This document shows positions 45,828-54,443 of a stretch of DNA of 64,000 bases, piece by piece (the first letter of the stretch is position 1; every line of letters starts with the position of its first letter). The position numbers were made by a program, and so were the translations under genes. The notes under the pieces were generated by a model. It was not told the DNA's origin. It saw only the letters and a list, made by a program, of their open reading frames with translations, and made no database searches. The stretch comes from Evansella cellulosilytica DSM 2522. Its GTDB lineage: Bacteria > Bacillota > Bacilli > Bacillales > Salisediminibacteriaceae. The stretch is taken from positions 2,790,001 through 2,854,000 of the forward strand of contig NC_014829.1 in assembly GCF_000177235.2 (NCBI RefSeq). Direction: 5' to 3'.

Positions 45828-46230
45828 GAGCAGATGAAGGGCAGCATACGAAGCATATGCTGCCCGAAAAAACGAAGTTGAGCAGATCATGGTCATCATA
45901 CGAAGCATATGCCACCCGAAAAAACGAAAGCGAGCAGATAAAGGTCACCATACGAAGCCTATGCCACCCGAAAATATGAAAGCGAGCAGATGAAGGGCAG
46001 CATACGAAGCCTATGCCACCCGAAAAAACGAAATCGAGCAGATGAAGGGCAGCATACGAAGCATATGCTTCCCGAAAATATGAAATCGAGCAGATGAAGG
46101 GCAGCATACGATGCCTATGCCTCCCGAAAAAATCAAATCGAGCAGATGAAGGGCAGCATACGATGCCTATGCTTCCCGAAAATATGAAATCGAGCAGATA
46201 AGGGCAGCATACGAAGCATATGCTTCCAGG
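45828..46230. repeat. 52-bp tandem repeat array, eight units
   Basis: GAGCAGAT recurs at 45828, 45880, 45932, 45984, 46036, 46088, 46140 and 46192, exactly 52 bases apart; the last unit is cut short. Each unit holds a near-palindrome such as GGCAGCATA-N7-TATGCTGCC or GAAGCATATGCTTC. Unit length is not a multiple of three and no gene is supported, so this is a non-coding minisatellite between ylbC and the CBS-domain gene. Confidence 0.93.
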
Positions 46231-46295
46231 GTCAACACTGTTTGTTTTACTTTATTCTTGTAAAAATAAAAAAGCTTGTGCCCATAACGAAAGAA

Positions 46296-46337
46296 AGGGA
46301 GACTCAAAAGATAAAAATTAACCTTTTGAGTCTCCCT
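46296..46337. terminator. Terminator after the CBS-domain gene (repeated family)
   Basis: AGGGAGACTCAAAAG (46296-46310) pairs perfectly with CTTTTGAGTCTCCCT (46323-46337) around a 12-base loop. Confidence 0.82.
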
Positions 46338-46349
46338 ACAAATAACATC

Positions 46350-46778
46350 TTAATGATGATAATGTTCTGATTCAGATATTTCAGAAAGAGCATATCCAGC
46401 TTCATCTGCTGTCGTTGTATGAATTGCTAAATCACCTAATGCGACAATACCGACTAATTGACTATTTTCTACAATTGGTAAACGGCGTATTTGTTTCTCT
46501 GCCATCATTTTCGCTGCATCGTCAACAGTCATATCAGGCTCTGCAGTTAATAACTGCTCTGTCATCACATCCGTTACTTGAGTGGAGTTAGGGCGTTTCT
46601 CTGCAACTCCTCTAACTACAATATCTCTATCAGTGATCATACCTAGTAATTGGCGTCCTTCACATATTGGAATAGCACCAACGTCAAACTGCTTCATTTT
46701 TAAAGCAGCTTCGTACACGTTATCGTCAGGGTTACAAATCTCTACATCACCTGTCATTATATCACGTAGTTTTTTCAT
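46350..46778 (-). CDS. CBS-domain pair protein (YlbB/YhcV type)
   Basis: This 142-residue protein consists of two CBS domains (MTGDVEICNPDDNVYEAALK, then MTDRDIVVRGVAEKR-like MITDRDIVV; and VTDVMTEQLLTAEPDMTVDD, KQIRRLPIVENSQLVGIVAL) and a histidine-ended tail. CBS pairs bind adenosine nucleotides as sensors. By position it corresponds to ylbB, though sequence also resembles YhcV. AGGAGG precedes the ATG. Confidence 0.85.
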   Translation of the reverse strand: MKKLRDIMTGDVEICNPDDNVYEAALKMKQFDVGAIPICEGRQLLGMITDRDIVVRGVAEKRPNSTQVTDVMTEQLLTAEPDMTVDDAAKMMAEKQIRRLPIVENSQLVGIVALGDLAIHTTTADEAGYALSEISESEHYHH

Positions 46779-46963
46779 GATAATCCTCCTAATTATTAAC
46801 GATTTTACATTTATACTGTACCCATTCCTCTTTCATCCATACTTTAAAACGTATTATAATAGTTAATAAATACAAAATATTATTTTATTCCATACTTTCC
46901 TTTGCATCTATTGCAAATTCATAATATTATTAGTAGTAGATTGATCGATTGGAGGTAAATGAA

Positions 46964-47311
46964 ATGAAAATTGAGAACACAGGACTTGAAGGTGTAGAGA
47001 TAGAATTTCAAGCTATAGAGGATATTATGGAGGGTGCAGGTTTTCATTATGTATACGATTATGAAAGAGTAACCTTCGACTATAAAATAGTAATTCAAGG
47101 TGATATTTATTACTTACGTGTTCAAGCTCATGCAGTTGAAGGCGAAGTCCCATCACCCCATGGCATCGTAAAAATTACTAATGTATTGCTAGGAAAGCAT
47201 TATTATCCTCACGGTGTGGAATATGATGAGGAATTCTCTAAACAGATTACGGATAAATGTAATAAAAAGTTAGAATCAGTTAAAGATTCGATACTAAGTG
47301 AAGCGAAATAA
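46964..47311 (+). CDS. YugN-like family protein (position of ylbA)
   Basis: This 115-residue protein of the YugN-like family has DIMEGAGFHYVYDYERVTFD, YYLRVQAHAVEGE and the hallmark LLGKHYYPHGVEYDEEF. Function is unknown. GGAGG eight bases before the ATG at 46964 sets the start, although the frame opens with a TTG at 46949. The location at the end of the ylb block suggests ylbA, but I am not certain of the orthology. Confidence 0.75.
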   Translation: MKIENTGLEGVEIEFQAIEDIMEGAGFHYVYDYERVTFDYKIVIQGDIYYLRVQAHAVEGEVPSPHGIVKITNVLLGKHYYPHGVEYDEEFSKQITDKCNKKLESVKDSILSEAK

Positions 47312-47556
47312 TTACATAAATTTACCATTTCAGTGCTTTCGAATAGGATATGAATCGAGCATTCAATCCTAGCGAAAGCATTTCTTTTTGATTTTTTTTA
47401 TAAAAAAAAACTGTTATACTTGTTATTACGTGTAAGCAATACGTAATTTAGGAAAATGAATGAAAGGTAAAGTTAACCCTGTTCTTCGTTTCATTTTCAT
47501 ACTATAATTATGAAGTGTATTTCTATCACTTATAAAATAAGGAAGGGGCATTACAA

Positions 47557-48618
47557 TTGGCAACATCAGCATCTATTAAAAAGTATATTTATATTGTACT
47601 AGGGATTATTGTAGCTGCCCTGTTATTATATTTTGTTCTTCCAGTATCAGTTCCCATAATTGTTGCTTTAATTACAGCGCTCTTCCTGGCTCCTATAGTA
47701 AATGTCTTAATTAGACGTGCAAAGCTATCAAGAAGCCTTGCAGTATTTATCGTGTTTATTTCTTTTGTGTTAGTTATTTCACTTATCGTCTACTTTTTAC
47801 TAACTAGAGCGATAACGCAATTAAACTCTTTTATCGAAAATTTACCTTATACCATTAATGAGATCGCCTACGCATGGACAACTTTTCTTAACAATATAGA
47901 AAGTCAATTCGGACAATATTCACCTGATTTAAGACAAGAAATTGACGATGTTGTTATGGGCTTTTTAATAGAAACAAGAATGAACCTGCAAGAAATTGAC
48001 CTTGTTGGTCATGTAACTAGTATTTTAATTAAAATTCCTTCATATATTGTTTCGTTGTTAGTATATTTAATTGCTCTTTACCTATTCTTAATGGACCTTC
48101 CTAGGTTAAAAGAGAAGGCAATGAGCTATATGACAGATAAAACTGCAGAAAAAGTAACCTTTATGGCATCGAGACTTTCATATGTTGTATTTGGATTTTT
48201 TAAAGCACAGTTTTTAGTCAGTATAATTATTTTTGTTGTTACTCTTATAGGGTTATGGATTATTGCTCCTGAAGTTGCCATCATTATGTCCATAGTCATT
48301 TGGGTAATCGACTTTATACCAATTATTGGATCGATTGCAGTACTAGCACCTTGGGCCCTATACCACATCATTGCTGGTAACACCGCATTAGCTGTTCAAT
48401 TACTTGTTCTAGCAGCTATCTTATTAACAATAAGACGTACAGTTGAGCCTAAGGTAATGGGACATCATATAGGTTTATCACCATTAGCTACACTTATCTC
48501 TTTGTTCATCGGTCTTCAGTTATTAGGGGTGCTAGGATTTATTTTAGGTCCACTTGTTGTCATTCTATTTACTAGTGCAAAGGAAGCTGGAATTATAAAG
48601 TTTAACTTTAAAATATAA
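47557..48618 (+). CDS. AI-2E/YtvI-type membrane protein
   Basis: This 353-residue member of the AI-2E transporter family has two N-terminal membrane segments, a short extracytoplasmic region, and five to six C-terminal segments. Landmarks include IALYLFLMDLPRLKEKAMSY, VVFGFFKAQFLVSIIIFVVT, IIAPEVAIIMSIVIWVIDFI and PIIGSIAVLAPWALYH. It resembles the sporulation protein YtvI more than efflux members. TTG start at 47557 behind AAGGAAGGGG. Monocistronic, with a terminator downstream. Confidence 0.78.
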   Translation: MATSASIKKYIYIVLGIIVAALLLYFVLPVSVPIIVALITALFLAPIVNVLIRRAKLSRSLAVFIVFISFVLVISLIVYFLLTRAITQLNSFIENLPYTINEIAYAWTTFLNNIESQFGQYSPDLRQEIDDVVMGFLIETRMNLQEIDLVGHVTSILIKIPSYIVSLLVYLIALYLFLMDLPRLKEKAMSYMTDKTAEKVTFMASRLSYVVFGFFKAQFLVSIIIFVVTLIGLWIIAPEVAIIMSIVIWVIDFIPIIGSIAVLAPWALYHIIAGNTALAVQLLVLAAILLTIRRTVEPKVMGHHIGLSPLATLISLFIGLQLLGVLGFILGPLVVILFTSAKEAGIIKFNFKI

Positions 48619-48648
48619 TTTAAAAATTTGTTTCTCAAAAATAATTAA

Positions 48649-48693
48649 AAATGGCTGTGTCAAAGGGACTTCTCCCTATTGGCACAGCCATTT
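48649..48693. terminator. Bidirectional terminator
   Basis: AAATGGCTGTG pairs with CACAGCCATTT, extended inwards by CAA/TTG and GGG/CCC. It lies between two convergent genes. Confidence 0.82.
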
Positions 48694-48740
48694 AGCTCAT
48701 TAAGTACATTAGACTTCCATTAACAAGATGATAATTAAAA

Positions 48741-49265
48741 CTATCCATCATACAATATTGTCTTTCTTGCTAATTTTAGCATCTGTTCTTCCGTTAATAC
48801 AGCACTAGTCATTTGTATTTTCGTATTATCTTCTACCCATGTTAACTTCCTGGTGGATGTATCTCCCCCATCTCTCATCTTCTCTTTTGTCGTTTGAAAA
48901 AATCCTATATTTCCATTAATAGATACTCGCTTATAAGCAAATACTTCTGAAACATCAATTCCTACATATGGCTTCTGATCAATGGCAACAATTAAACCAC
49001 CACTTCTTTCATCATGATACAGTAGCTTTAATTCATCAACTCTACTTTGATCATAAAATGGTAATGTGTTTACTTCTAAACCCCAATGTTCGGGCAAATC
49101 CACAGGTATAGCAATCGGAAAGTGCACTTTCGTTGCAACTTCTAATATATTGGATTCTTCCTGGCTTTGTACCGCATAGGTACTGTTACTAAGTAAAATA
49201 AAAGATAGTAATATACATAAAGCATAAATACACGAGTGAGATACTTGTGGCAGTCTTACTTTCAT
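48741..49265 (-). CDS. Secreted protein with DUF4367-like domain
   Basis: This 174-residue protein has a signal peptide (IYALCILLSFILLSNSTYA, cleavage about residue 31) and one domain resembling DUF4367 (VAIDQKPYVGIDVSEVFAYK, GNIGFFQTTKEKM, RKLTWVEDNTKIQMTSAVLT, EEQMLKLARKTIL). Such domains occur in anti-sigma or sporulation-linked envelope proteins. I cannot name it. It is convergent with the YtvI-type gene and divergent from yunB. Confidence 0.6.
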   Translation of the reverse strand: MKVRLPQVSHSCIYALCILLSFILLSNSTYAVQSQEESNILEVATKVHFPIAIPVDLPEHWGLEVNTLPFYDQSRVDELKLLYHDERSGGLIVAIDQKPYVGIDVSEVFAYKRVSINGNIGFFQTTKEKMRDGGDTSTRKLTWVEDNTKIQMTSAVLTEEQMLKLARKTILYDG

Positions 49266-49419
49266 AAAACAACACTCCTAAAAAGTAGTAGTACTAGCTT
49301 TTACGTATAATCAAGAAAATATAATGATTGAATTAAAATGGTCTTGACTTGCAACAATCATATTTACAAGTTAACTTTGTCCTCTTTCACGCATATCTTT
49401 AAATAGGAGGGGAAGTTAA

Positions 49420-50184
49420 ATGAGAGTGATACGAAAAAAGAAAAAACATACTATTAAGAAATTCTTAAATAGTATGTCTAAAAAGAGAAGACGTTCTCCA
49501 CTACCATTTAAATACGTCATTTTATTCTCCTTTTTAATCTTTATAATATTAATAATACAAGGACTCATTATTATAGAAAAAGGAATACGTCCCACCTTGA
49601 TTGAAATAGCGAATACTGAAACACAAAGAATTGGGACATTAGCTATTAATCAAGCGATAACGAATGAGCTTCACGATGATATTAATCTAGAAGAAATGGT
49701 CACATACATTCAAGATGATAACGGAAAAATTGTCGCAATTGAATTAGATACAGCCATTCAAAACAAATTTTTATACGAAGTTACAAATAGTGTACAGTCA
49801 TACTTATTAGATATAGAGCAAGGACGAATCACTGATTTATCTTTACCGAGAGATATAGAAATAGAATACGATGACTTAACATTTTCTGATAATGGCATTG
49901 TCCACACAATACCATTAGGCCAAGCTACCGGGAATGCATTACTTGCACATATTGGGCCAAACATCCCTGTTCGTTTTTCTACAATCGGAGAAGTGCAATC
50001 AAACATTAATCAAGACTATCAAAGCTTAGGTATAAATAACACGAAAATAACACTCACAGTAGATGTAGAAGTTGATGTTAAAGTCGTTATCCCATTTGCT
50101 ACAGACACCAATCCTGTAAAAACATCACTTCCTATAGCCAATATTTTTATCGTAGGAGATGTTCCATACTTTTATAGCGAGTAA
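49420..50184 (+). CDS. yunB: Sporulation protein YunB
   Basis: This 254-residue protein has a basic N-terminus, one membrane segment (YVILFSFLIFIILIIQGLIII) and an extracytoplasmic domain matching YunB (IEKGIRPTLIEIANTETQRI, AINQAITNEL, LGQATGNALLAHIGPNIPVR, TLTVDVEVDVKVVIPFATDT). YunB is made under sigma-E and is needed for proper spore germination in B. subtilis. AGGAGGGG precedes the ATG. Confidence 0.9.
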   Translation: MRVIRKKKKHTIKKFLNSMSKKRRRSPLPFKYVILFSFLIFIILIIQGLIIIEKGIRPTLIEIANTETQRIGTLAINQAITNELHDDINLEEMVTYIQDDNGKIVAIELDTAIQNKFLYEVTNSVQSYLLDIEQGRITDLSLPRDIEIEYDDLTFSDNGIVHTIPLGQATGNALLAHIGPNIPVRFSTIGEVQSNINQDYQSLGINNTKITLTVDVEVDVKVVIPFATDTNPVKTSLPIANIFIVGDVPYFYSE

Positions 50185-50346
50185 TGAATCCCTTCTATCC
50201 GTTACACACTTCGCTCAATAAGCAATTACACTACCTACGAATCACAATAGTATAATGACAAAATAATCTTTATAGTAGTGAATGCTCTATTCGCTAGTAG
50301 GTTGAATGAAATTTTCAACGCTTAATTTTATCATTTCTTTTATCAT

Positions 50347-50545
50347 AGGCTTTGTTAAACTTTATTGTTGATTATCGCTTCAGGACACTCGCTTGTTTCT
50401 TCCTATTCCAGTTTCGTTCTGAAGTTGCAGTCGAGGCATCTCGGAGCGTAGTCGTTGCAATCCCACTCTGTCGGATCTTTAACTAATGCTATTCCCTCAG
50501 GCGTCACCCACCTTTCGTGAAAATAAACATTAGCCTTTAACAAAG
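50347..50545. repeat. Dispersed MITE-like repeat, copy B
   Basis: About 200 bp with the same ends as copy A at 37510 (AGGCTTTGTTAAACTTT on the left, ACATTAGCCTTTAACA on the right) and a longer, diverged middle. No coding frame. The rest of the yunB-to-50.6 kb gap shows nothing else. Confidence 0.7.
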
Positions 50546-50584
50546 CTCAAATAAGTGAGTATGGTAGTTTTGAGCAATAATTAA

Positions 50585-50625
50585 AGGTTGACGCAAAAGA
50601 ATTAATCAACCTTTTGTGCCAACCT
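50585..50625 (-). terminator. Terminator overlapping the end of the downstream gene (repeated family)
   Basis: AGGTTGACGCAAAAG pairs with CTTTTGTGCCAACCT with two mismatches. Its right arm lies inside the last codons of the 193-residue gene that ends at 50606. Confidence 0.7.
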
Positions 50626-51187
50626 CTGCTTCTTTTCTAACATCTTTCGTTTTAAAATGTAAATAAGTACTATTTATTTTTTTTCTTAGAATATAATGGT
50701 TGTTAACGGCATATTTATACACTTGATTTGCTTTACAATTATCTAACCCTTCCGTGATACGAATAAGTTCAACTAATTGAGTTTTACTTATCCCTCCATG
50801 CTCTTCTAATATAAATTGGACTTTTAAAGCATACTTTCGCAATGCTTTTTTAAAGTCGATGTCTATTACAAGTTGTGCAAATAAATGTTTCATTTTACTA
50901 TTTGATAAGACTTGTTCTTCAAGAAACTTTTGTAATTTTGTCATTCCCTCCCCATTTTCTTCGTCTTCATAAATTTCTAGAAGTAACTCGTAATGTTCGA
51001 TACAATCACTTTTTAAATTAAAAACGTAATCCTCCAATAAAAACTTCGCTTCTTCTATCCTACCATTCTCATATTCCGACTTTGGGTCAACGGATACAAA
51101 CTCAAGCTTAGTAACTGGATTATTAGAAAAATCTGTAATGTTTTCGGTTCTTTTCGATCTTTTATAAAATAAATTTAAAAATCCCAT
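50606..51187 (-). CDS. Hypothetical 193-residue cytoplasmic protein
   Basis: I do not recognise this protein. It is hydrophilic, predicted largely helical (GRIEEAKFLLEDYVFNLKSD, YELLLEIYEDEENGEGMTKL could form a TPR-like pair), and the C-terminal part (GGISKTQLVELIRITEG, NQVYKYAVNNHYILRKK) resembles a winged-helix fold. GGGAGG before the ATG at 51187 sets the start. It stands alone between the MITE-like repeat and the ankyrin gene. Confidence 0.6.
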   Translation of the reverse strand: MGFLNLFYKRSKRTENITDFSNNPVTKLEFVSVDPKSEYENGRIEEAKFLLEDYVFNLKSDCIEHYELLLEIYEDEENGEGMTKLQKFLEEQVLSNSKMKHLFAQLVIDIDFKKALRKYALKVQFILEEHGGISKTQLVELIRITEGLDNCKANQVYKYAVNNHYILRKKINSTYLHFKTKDVRKEAEVGTKG

Positions 51188-51492
51188 TTGAAAGCCTCCC
51201 ATTACATATAAAAATGTATACGCTTCCTACTGTTCTTAAAATTATCAAACAATTCATTATATTAGACGTTTTTAATGAAATATAGTTTCAGCTTTCGGTA
51301 ATTAATTTTATAATCCTAATCCTATTTATTCATCATGAAAAAGAAATTCTCGCATAACTTAATAAGTAAAACCGCTTAAAAATTTGTAAATAATAAATTA
51401 ATTGGTCGTAATACATGAACTTTTTTATGAAGAACGTTATAATAGTAAAGAGTAAAAAATCCAAAATAAAAATTATGGAGGATACGTTTATT

Positions 51493-52014
51493 ATGAATAA
51501 TACTCAAACGGTTAGCGATCTATTTTTAGCTGCCGAATCTGGTGATAGTAAAAAGTTGAAAAGAATATTAGATGAAAACCCCTCATTAGTTAATTGTGAA
51601 AATCAAGACGGATATACACCTTTAGGCATTGCAGCACATGTCGAGAATACAGAAGCAGTAAAATTATTACTCGAATATGGTGCTAACATAAACGCTGTAT
51701 CTAACTCAAAATTAGACGCCATACCTTCTGATACAGAACTCCATGCAGTGTTAATGGGAGAAAGAAATAAACAAAATATTGAACTTCATATTCACCACAA
51801 CGGTCGTGAAAATATATTCGACCACACAGGTGATACATCGCTACATAGTGGTGCCAGAAATGATAAGCTTTCAGAAATGTCGGACACCCTTTCCAAGCAC
51901 GGTGCATTCGTTAAGCCTAAAGTGGAGCAAGGACGGTTCGCACTTGATCTTGTATCAGAAAAGGGTCAAGAAAATGTCACAGATCAATTAAAGAAGAAAG
52001 GTGCCACATCATAA
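51493..52014 (+). CDS. Ankyrin-repeat protein
   Basis: This 173-residue protein has ankyrin-type repeats: LFLAAESGDSKKLKRILDEN, then DGYTPLGIAAHVENTEAVKL with LLEYGANINAVSN, then a divergent third (DTSLHSGARNDKLSEMSDTL, SKHGAFVKPK) and a fourth partial repeat (RFALDLVSEKGQENVTDQLK). GGAGG lies 11 bases before the ATG at 51493. An upstream ATG at 51475 overlaps that site. Bacterial ankyrin proteins are binding modules and no partner can be inferred here. Confidence 0.75.
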   Translation: MNNTQTVSDLFLAAESGDSKKLKRILDENPSLVNCENQDGYTPLGIAAHVENTEAVKLLLEYGANINAVSNSKLDAIPSDTELHAVLMGERNKQNIELHIHHNGRENIFDHTGDTSLHSGARNDKLSEMSDTLSKHGAFVKPKVEQGRFALDLVSEKGQENVTDQLKKKGATS

Positions 52015-52095
52015 TGTCCGTCAGTAGTAAAAAATAGAATTGGCCTCTTTATGTATATAACATCATCTAAAAATAGAAAATACTGCATTAAACAA

Positions 52096-52140
52096 GGATG
52101 TTTCAATGTCTAATACTAGACATTTGAAGCATCTTTTTTT
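52096..52140 (+). terminator. Terminator after the ankyrin gene
   Basis: GATGTTTCAATGTCTA pairs with TAGACATTTGAAGCATC (one bulge), followed by seven T. The remainder up to 52325 is AT-rich apart from a GC-richer patch near 52270-52320 that I cannot assign. Confidence 0.85.
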
Positions 52141-52325
52141 ACACATAAATGATTGTATAAGAATAGACATGTAATAAGTAGCGTAATAATATTATAAAAG
52201 TTTCGTATTTTAAAACATTAATTGTAAATAATTATAATACAACAATTGTATAAAAATACTATTCTTACTAGCCGTCGTGACTTGGTGACGAGTGAGCACC
52301 TAACGAAGAGGAGCGAGTTAAAAAG

Positions 52326-52865
52326 ATGACGAGCAAATTAAGAGCTTTGAATTATTCATTTAACAATTTACAAGAAAAAAATATGACATTTGAACAAGTA
52401 TTCGAACGCATTGTTCAATTTATGAAAAAAGATAGAAATGGCAATTACCGACTAATGTTTGGTACAGATTCACAAGTCCATGCTAATGATACAAAATTTG
52501 TAACAGGAATAGTGATACAACGTGAGGGAAAAGGTGCATGGGCATGTATTAGAAAGGTTGTTATTCCAAGACAAATTAATAGCCTACAAGAGAAAATTTC
52601 TTTAGAAACCTCGTTAACTGAAGAAGTTGTCTCCATGTTTACTGATGAACGAAAAGAAAAATTAATTAACATCGTACTTCCTCACGTTTATAAAGGTGCA
52701 ACTTTTACAATAGAAGGTCATATCGATATTGGCTCGAGAAGGCAAAATAAAACGAGATTTTTAGTCAGAGAAATGGTTTCTCGAATCGAATCAATGGGTA
52801 TAGAGCCAAAAATAAAACCTGAATCTTTTGTAGCAAGTGCTTATGCGAATCGATATACAAAATAA
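52326..52865 (+). CDS. YkuK-family RNase H-like protein (DUF458)
   Basis: This 179-residue protein matches the YkuK family: EKNMTFEQVFERIVQFMKKD, LMFGTDSQVHANDTKFVTGI, GKGAWACIRKVVIPRQI and VLPHVYKGATFTIEGHIDIG. The fold is RNase H-like, with the Asp of GTDSQVH and later acidic residues as candidate metal ligands. Activity is unproven. The ribosome binding site GAGGAG lies about 12 bases from the ATG. Confidence 0.82.
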   Translation: MTSKLRALNYSFNNLQEKNMTFEQVFERIVQFMKKDRNGNYRLMFGTDSQVHANDTKFVTGIVIQREGKGAWACIRKVVIPRQINSLQEKISLETSLTEEVVSMFTDERKEKLINIVLPHVYKGATFTIEGHIDIGSRRQNKTRFLVREMVSRIESMGIEPKIKPESFVASAYANRYTK

Positions 52866-52930
52866 AGATGTAAGTAAGCGTCAAATGTTATTTCTCACTA
52901 GATAATATCATCATTTGGTGCCCCGTAATA

Positions 52931-52963
52931 GGTGACTCAAGGAGAACGATATTTGAGTCACCT
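52931..52963. terminator. Terminator after the YkuK-family gene (repeated family, short form)
   Basis: GGTGACTCAA pairs with TTGAGTCACC around a 13-base loop and is followed by TTTT. It has the GACTCAA arm of the family but lacks the inner AAAGGT core. Confidence 0.75.
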
Positions 52964-52977
52964 TTTATTCATGTTCT

Positions 52978-53706
52978 TTATTCCCCAACATACCATAAAT
53001 CGTAGAAGTTATGGTTGATTATCTCTATATTCATTGGGACTCGCAACATGATTACTGTATCAACTAACCCAGTTGAGTATGGAAAGTAGTTATCATGGTT
53101 ATAAACGTTTCTATTCTCTGAAAATTGATTAATTGTAAACCCTTTATCAAATATTGCAATATTTATTTCATAAAAGTTGGGTGGTGTAAATTGTAGCATG
53201 TCACCATCCATCTTTAATTCAGGTAATTCTAACTTTTTAGCGGAAACTTCTATCCCATTTAAATATAGATTTTTACTATACATTTCTACCTCTATTTCAT
53301 TTCCGAGCGTTTCACTTTGATCAATGACTATCGTATAATAATAATCATCAATTGCACCTACTTCAAGAACTTCATCTGAAAGCTCAAATCTCCATTCTCC
53401 AAGCTTTTCAACACCATCCATTTCCTCGCTTAAAGTCCCATCATAAACAGCATCATAATACCTTTGGACGAGAACATCTTCATTTTCCCAGTTTGTATAT
53501 TTAAGGTCATATTCTACTATTTTCCCCTGCACTTGAAGACCAAAATAAAGTGCACCACCTATTGTTAATATTAAGCAGTAAAAGGCTAGAAACTTTTTTA
53601 GATTAGAATTGATCAATTTTTCAATTGTAGTATTTTGTTTTCGCAAGTGAGAAATACTCAGTGTGACGATAAGAAACAGGATAATTATACTCATAATAAT
53701 ACCCAT
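52978..53706 (-). CDS. Membrane-anchored protein of unknown function in the ABC transporter operon
   Basis: This 242-residue protein has two N-terminal membrane segments (IIMSIIILFLIVTLSIS and FLAFYCLILTIGGALYFGLQ) and an extracytoplasmic beta-rich domain of about 180 residues. I do not recognise it. Its ATG overlaps the permease stop (TAATG at 53706), so it is translationally coupled and probably works with the transporter. Confidence 0.65.
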   Translation of the reverse strand: MGIIMSIIILFLIVTLSISHLRKQNTTIEKLINSNLKKFLAFYCLILTIGGALYFGLQVQGKIVEYDLKYTNWENEDVLVQRYYDAVYDGTLSEEMDGVEKLGEWRFELSDEVLEVGAIDDYYYTIVIDQSETLGNEIEVEMYSKNLYLNGIEVSAKKLELPELKMDGDMLQFTPPNFYEINIAIFDKGFTINQFSENRNVYNHDNYFPYSTGLVDTVIMLRVPMNIEIINHNFYDLWYVGE

Positions 53707-54443
53707 TAACCTCTTACCTCCAATCTTTTTAAAGCTTGAAATGATAAAAGAAATAGTAGCGTGATTGTAACTAATACTTTAATAAAAAAAACTGATAGTG
53801 ATGTTTCACCAATGAAAAACTTAAGGATGTTTGTTATAATCCCATTTTCACCAGAATCAAATAGTAATGACGCAATAAAAAGCGAAGGAATGAGGAATAT
53901 AAATATTTTATTCATCTGCGCTACCAATCCGATTGCGTAACCTAAAGCTGCGAATAAAATTAAATAAAAAGCAGCCACAGCCATACCAACTAATAATTCA
54001 GGAAAACTCGTTAATGCGCCATAAACCGGGTCAGAATAAGTCAACATAATAATGACTTTCATAAGTAAACCGACTAACTTTGCTGAAATTGCGCCTATTA
54101 CACTCATGATAATTAAAAAAACAATGTTTGATATATGACTCGTCAATCGATTGGAAACAAAAGTATAATCATAACTTCTCATTTGCTTCGTCGTTAACAA
54201 TATGGATGTAATAAATGCCCAGAAAACCGAAAACCCGACAATCAATGAATCTGTATAAGTAGTTGCACCTAAAGCGACTGCCTGGTTACTACTCATAAAC
54301 GAACTTCCACCTAAAAAAGATAATGCAAGTGCAAATATTTGTACACCAATTAATGTGCCATACACATTTATATATGAACTTACCTTATACTTAAACTGTG
54401 TTTTCACTATTTCTACCGTATTAACTTCGCTGAAAGACATCAT
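53706..54443 (-). CDS. ABC transporter permease (ABC-2 like)
   Basis: This 245-residue protein has six hydrophobic segments, a layout typical of ABC-2-type permeases in GntR-linked operons such as yhc and ytr of B. subtilis. Conserved motifs are few. The ATG-ATG start behind GGGAGGG overlaps the ATPase gene by 23 bases, indicating coupling and stoichiometric synthesis. Confidence 0.7.
   Translation of the reverse strand: MMSFSEVNTVEIVKTQFKYKVSSYINVYGTLIGVQIFALALSFLGGSSFMSSNQAVALGATTYTDSLIVGFSVFWAFITSILLTTKQMRSYDYTFVSNRLTSHISNIVFLIIMSVIGAISAKLVGLLMKVIIMLTYSDPVYGALTSFPELLVGMAVAAFYLILFAALGYAIGLVAQMNKIFIFLIPSLFIASLLFDSGENGIITNILKFFIGETSLSVFFIKVLVTITLLFLLSFQALKRLEVRG

Noticed and set aside
45796-46107. 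103-codon minus-strand frame through the 52-bp repeats
   Set aside because: It is a by-product of a repeat whose unit is not a multiple of three; no ribosome binding site, no homology, and translation simply shifts phase each unit.
45828-46230. Possible CRISPR array
   Set aside because: The whole 52-base unit is repeated without unique spacers, and there are no cas genes.
52269-52320. GC-richer patch before the YkuK-family gene as a tRNA or rRNA fragment
   Set aside because: No cloverleaf or recognisable rRNA segment could be built.
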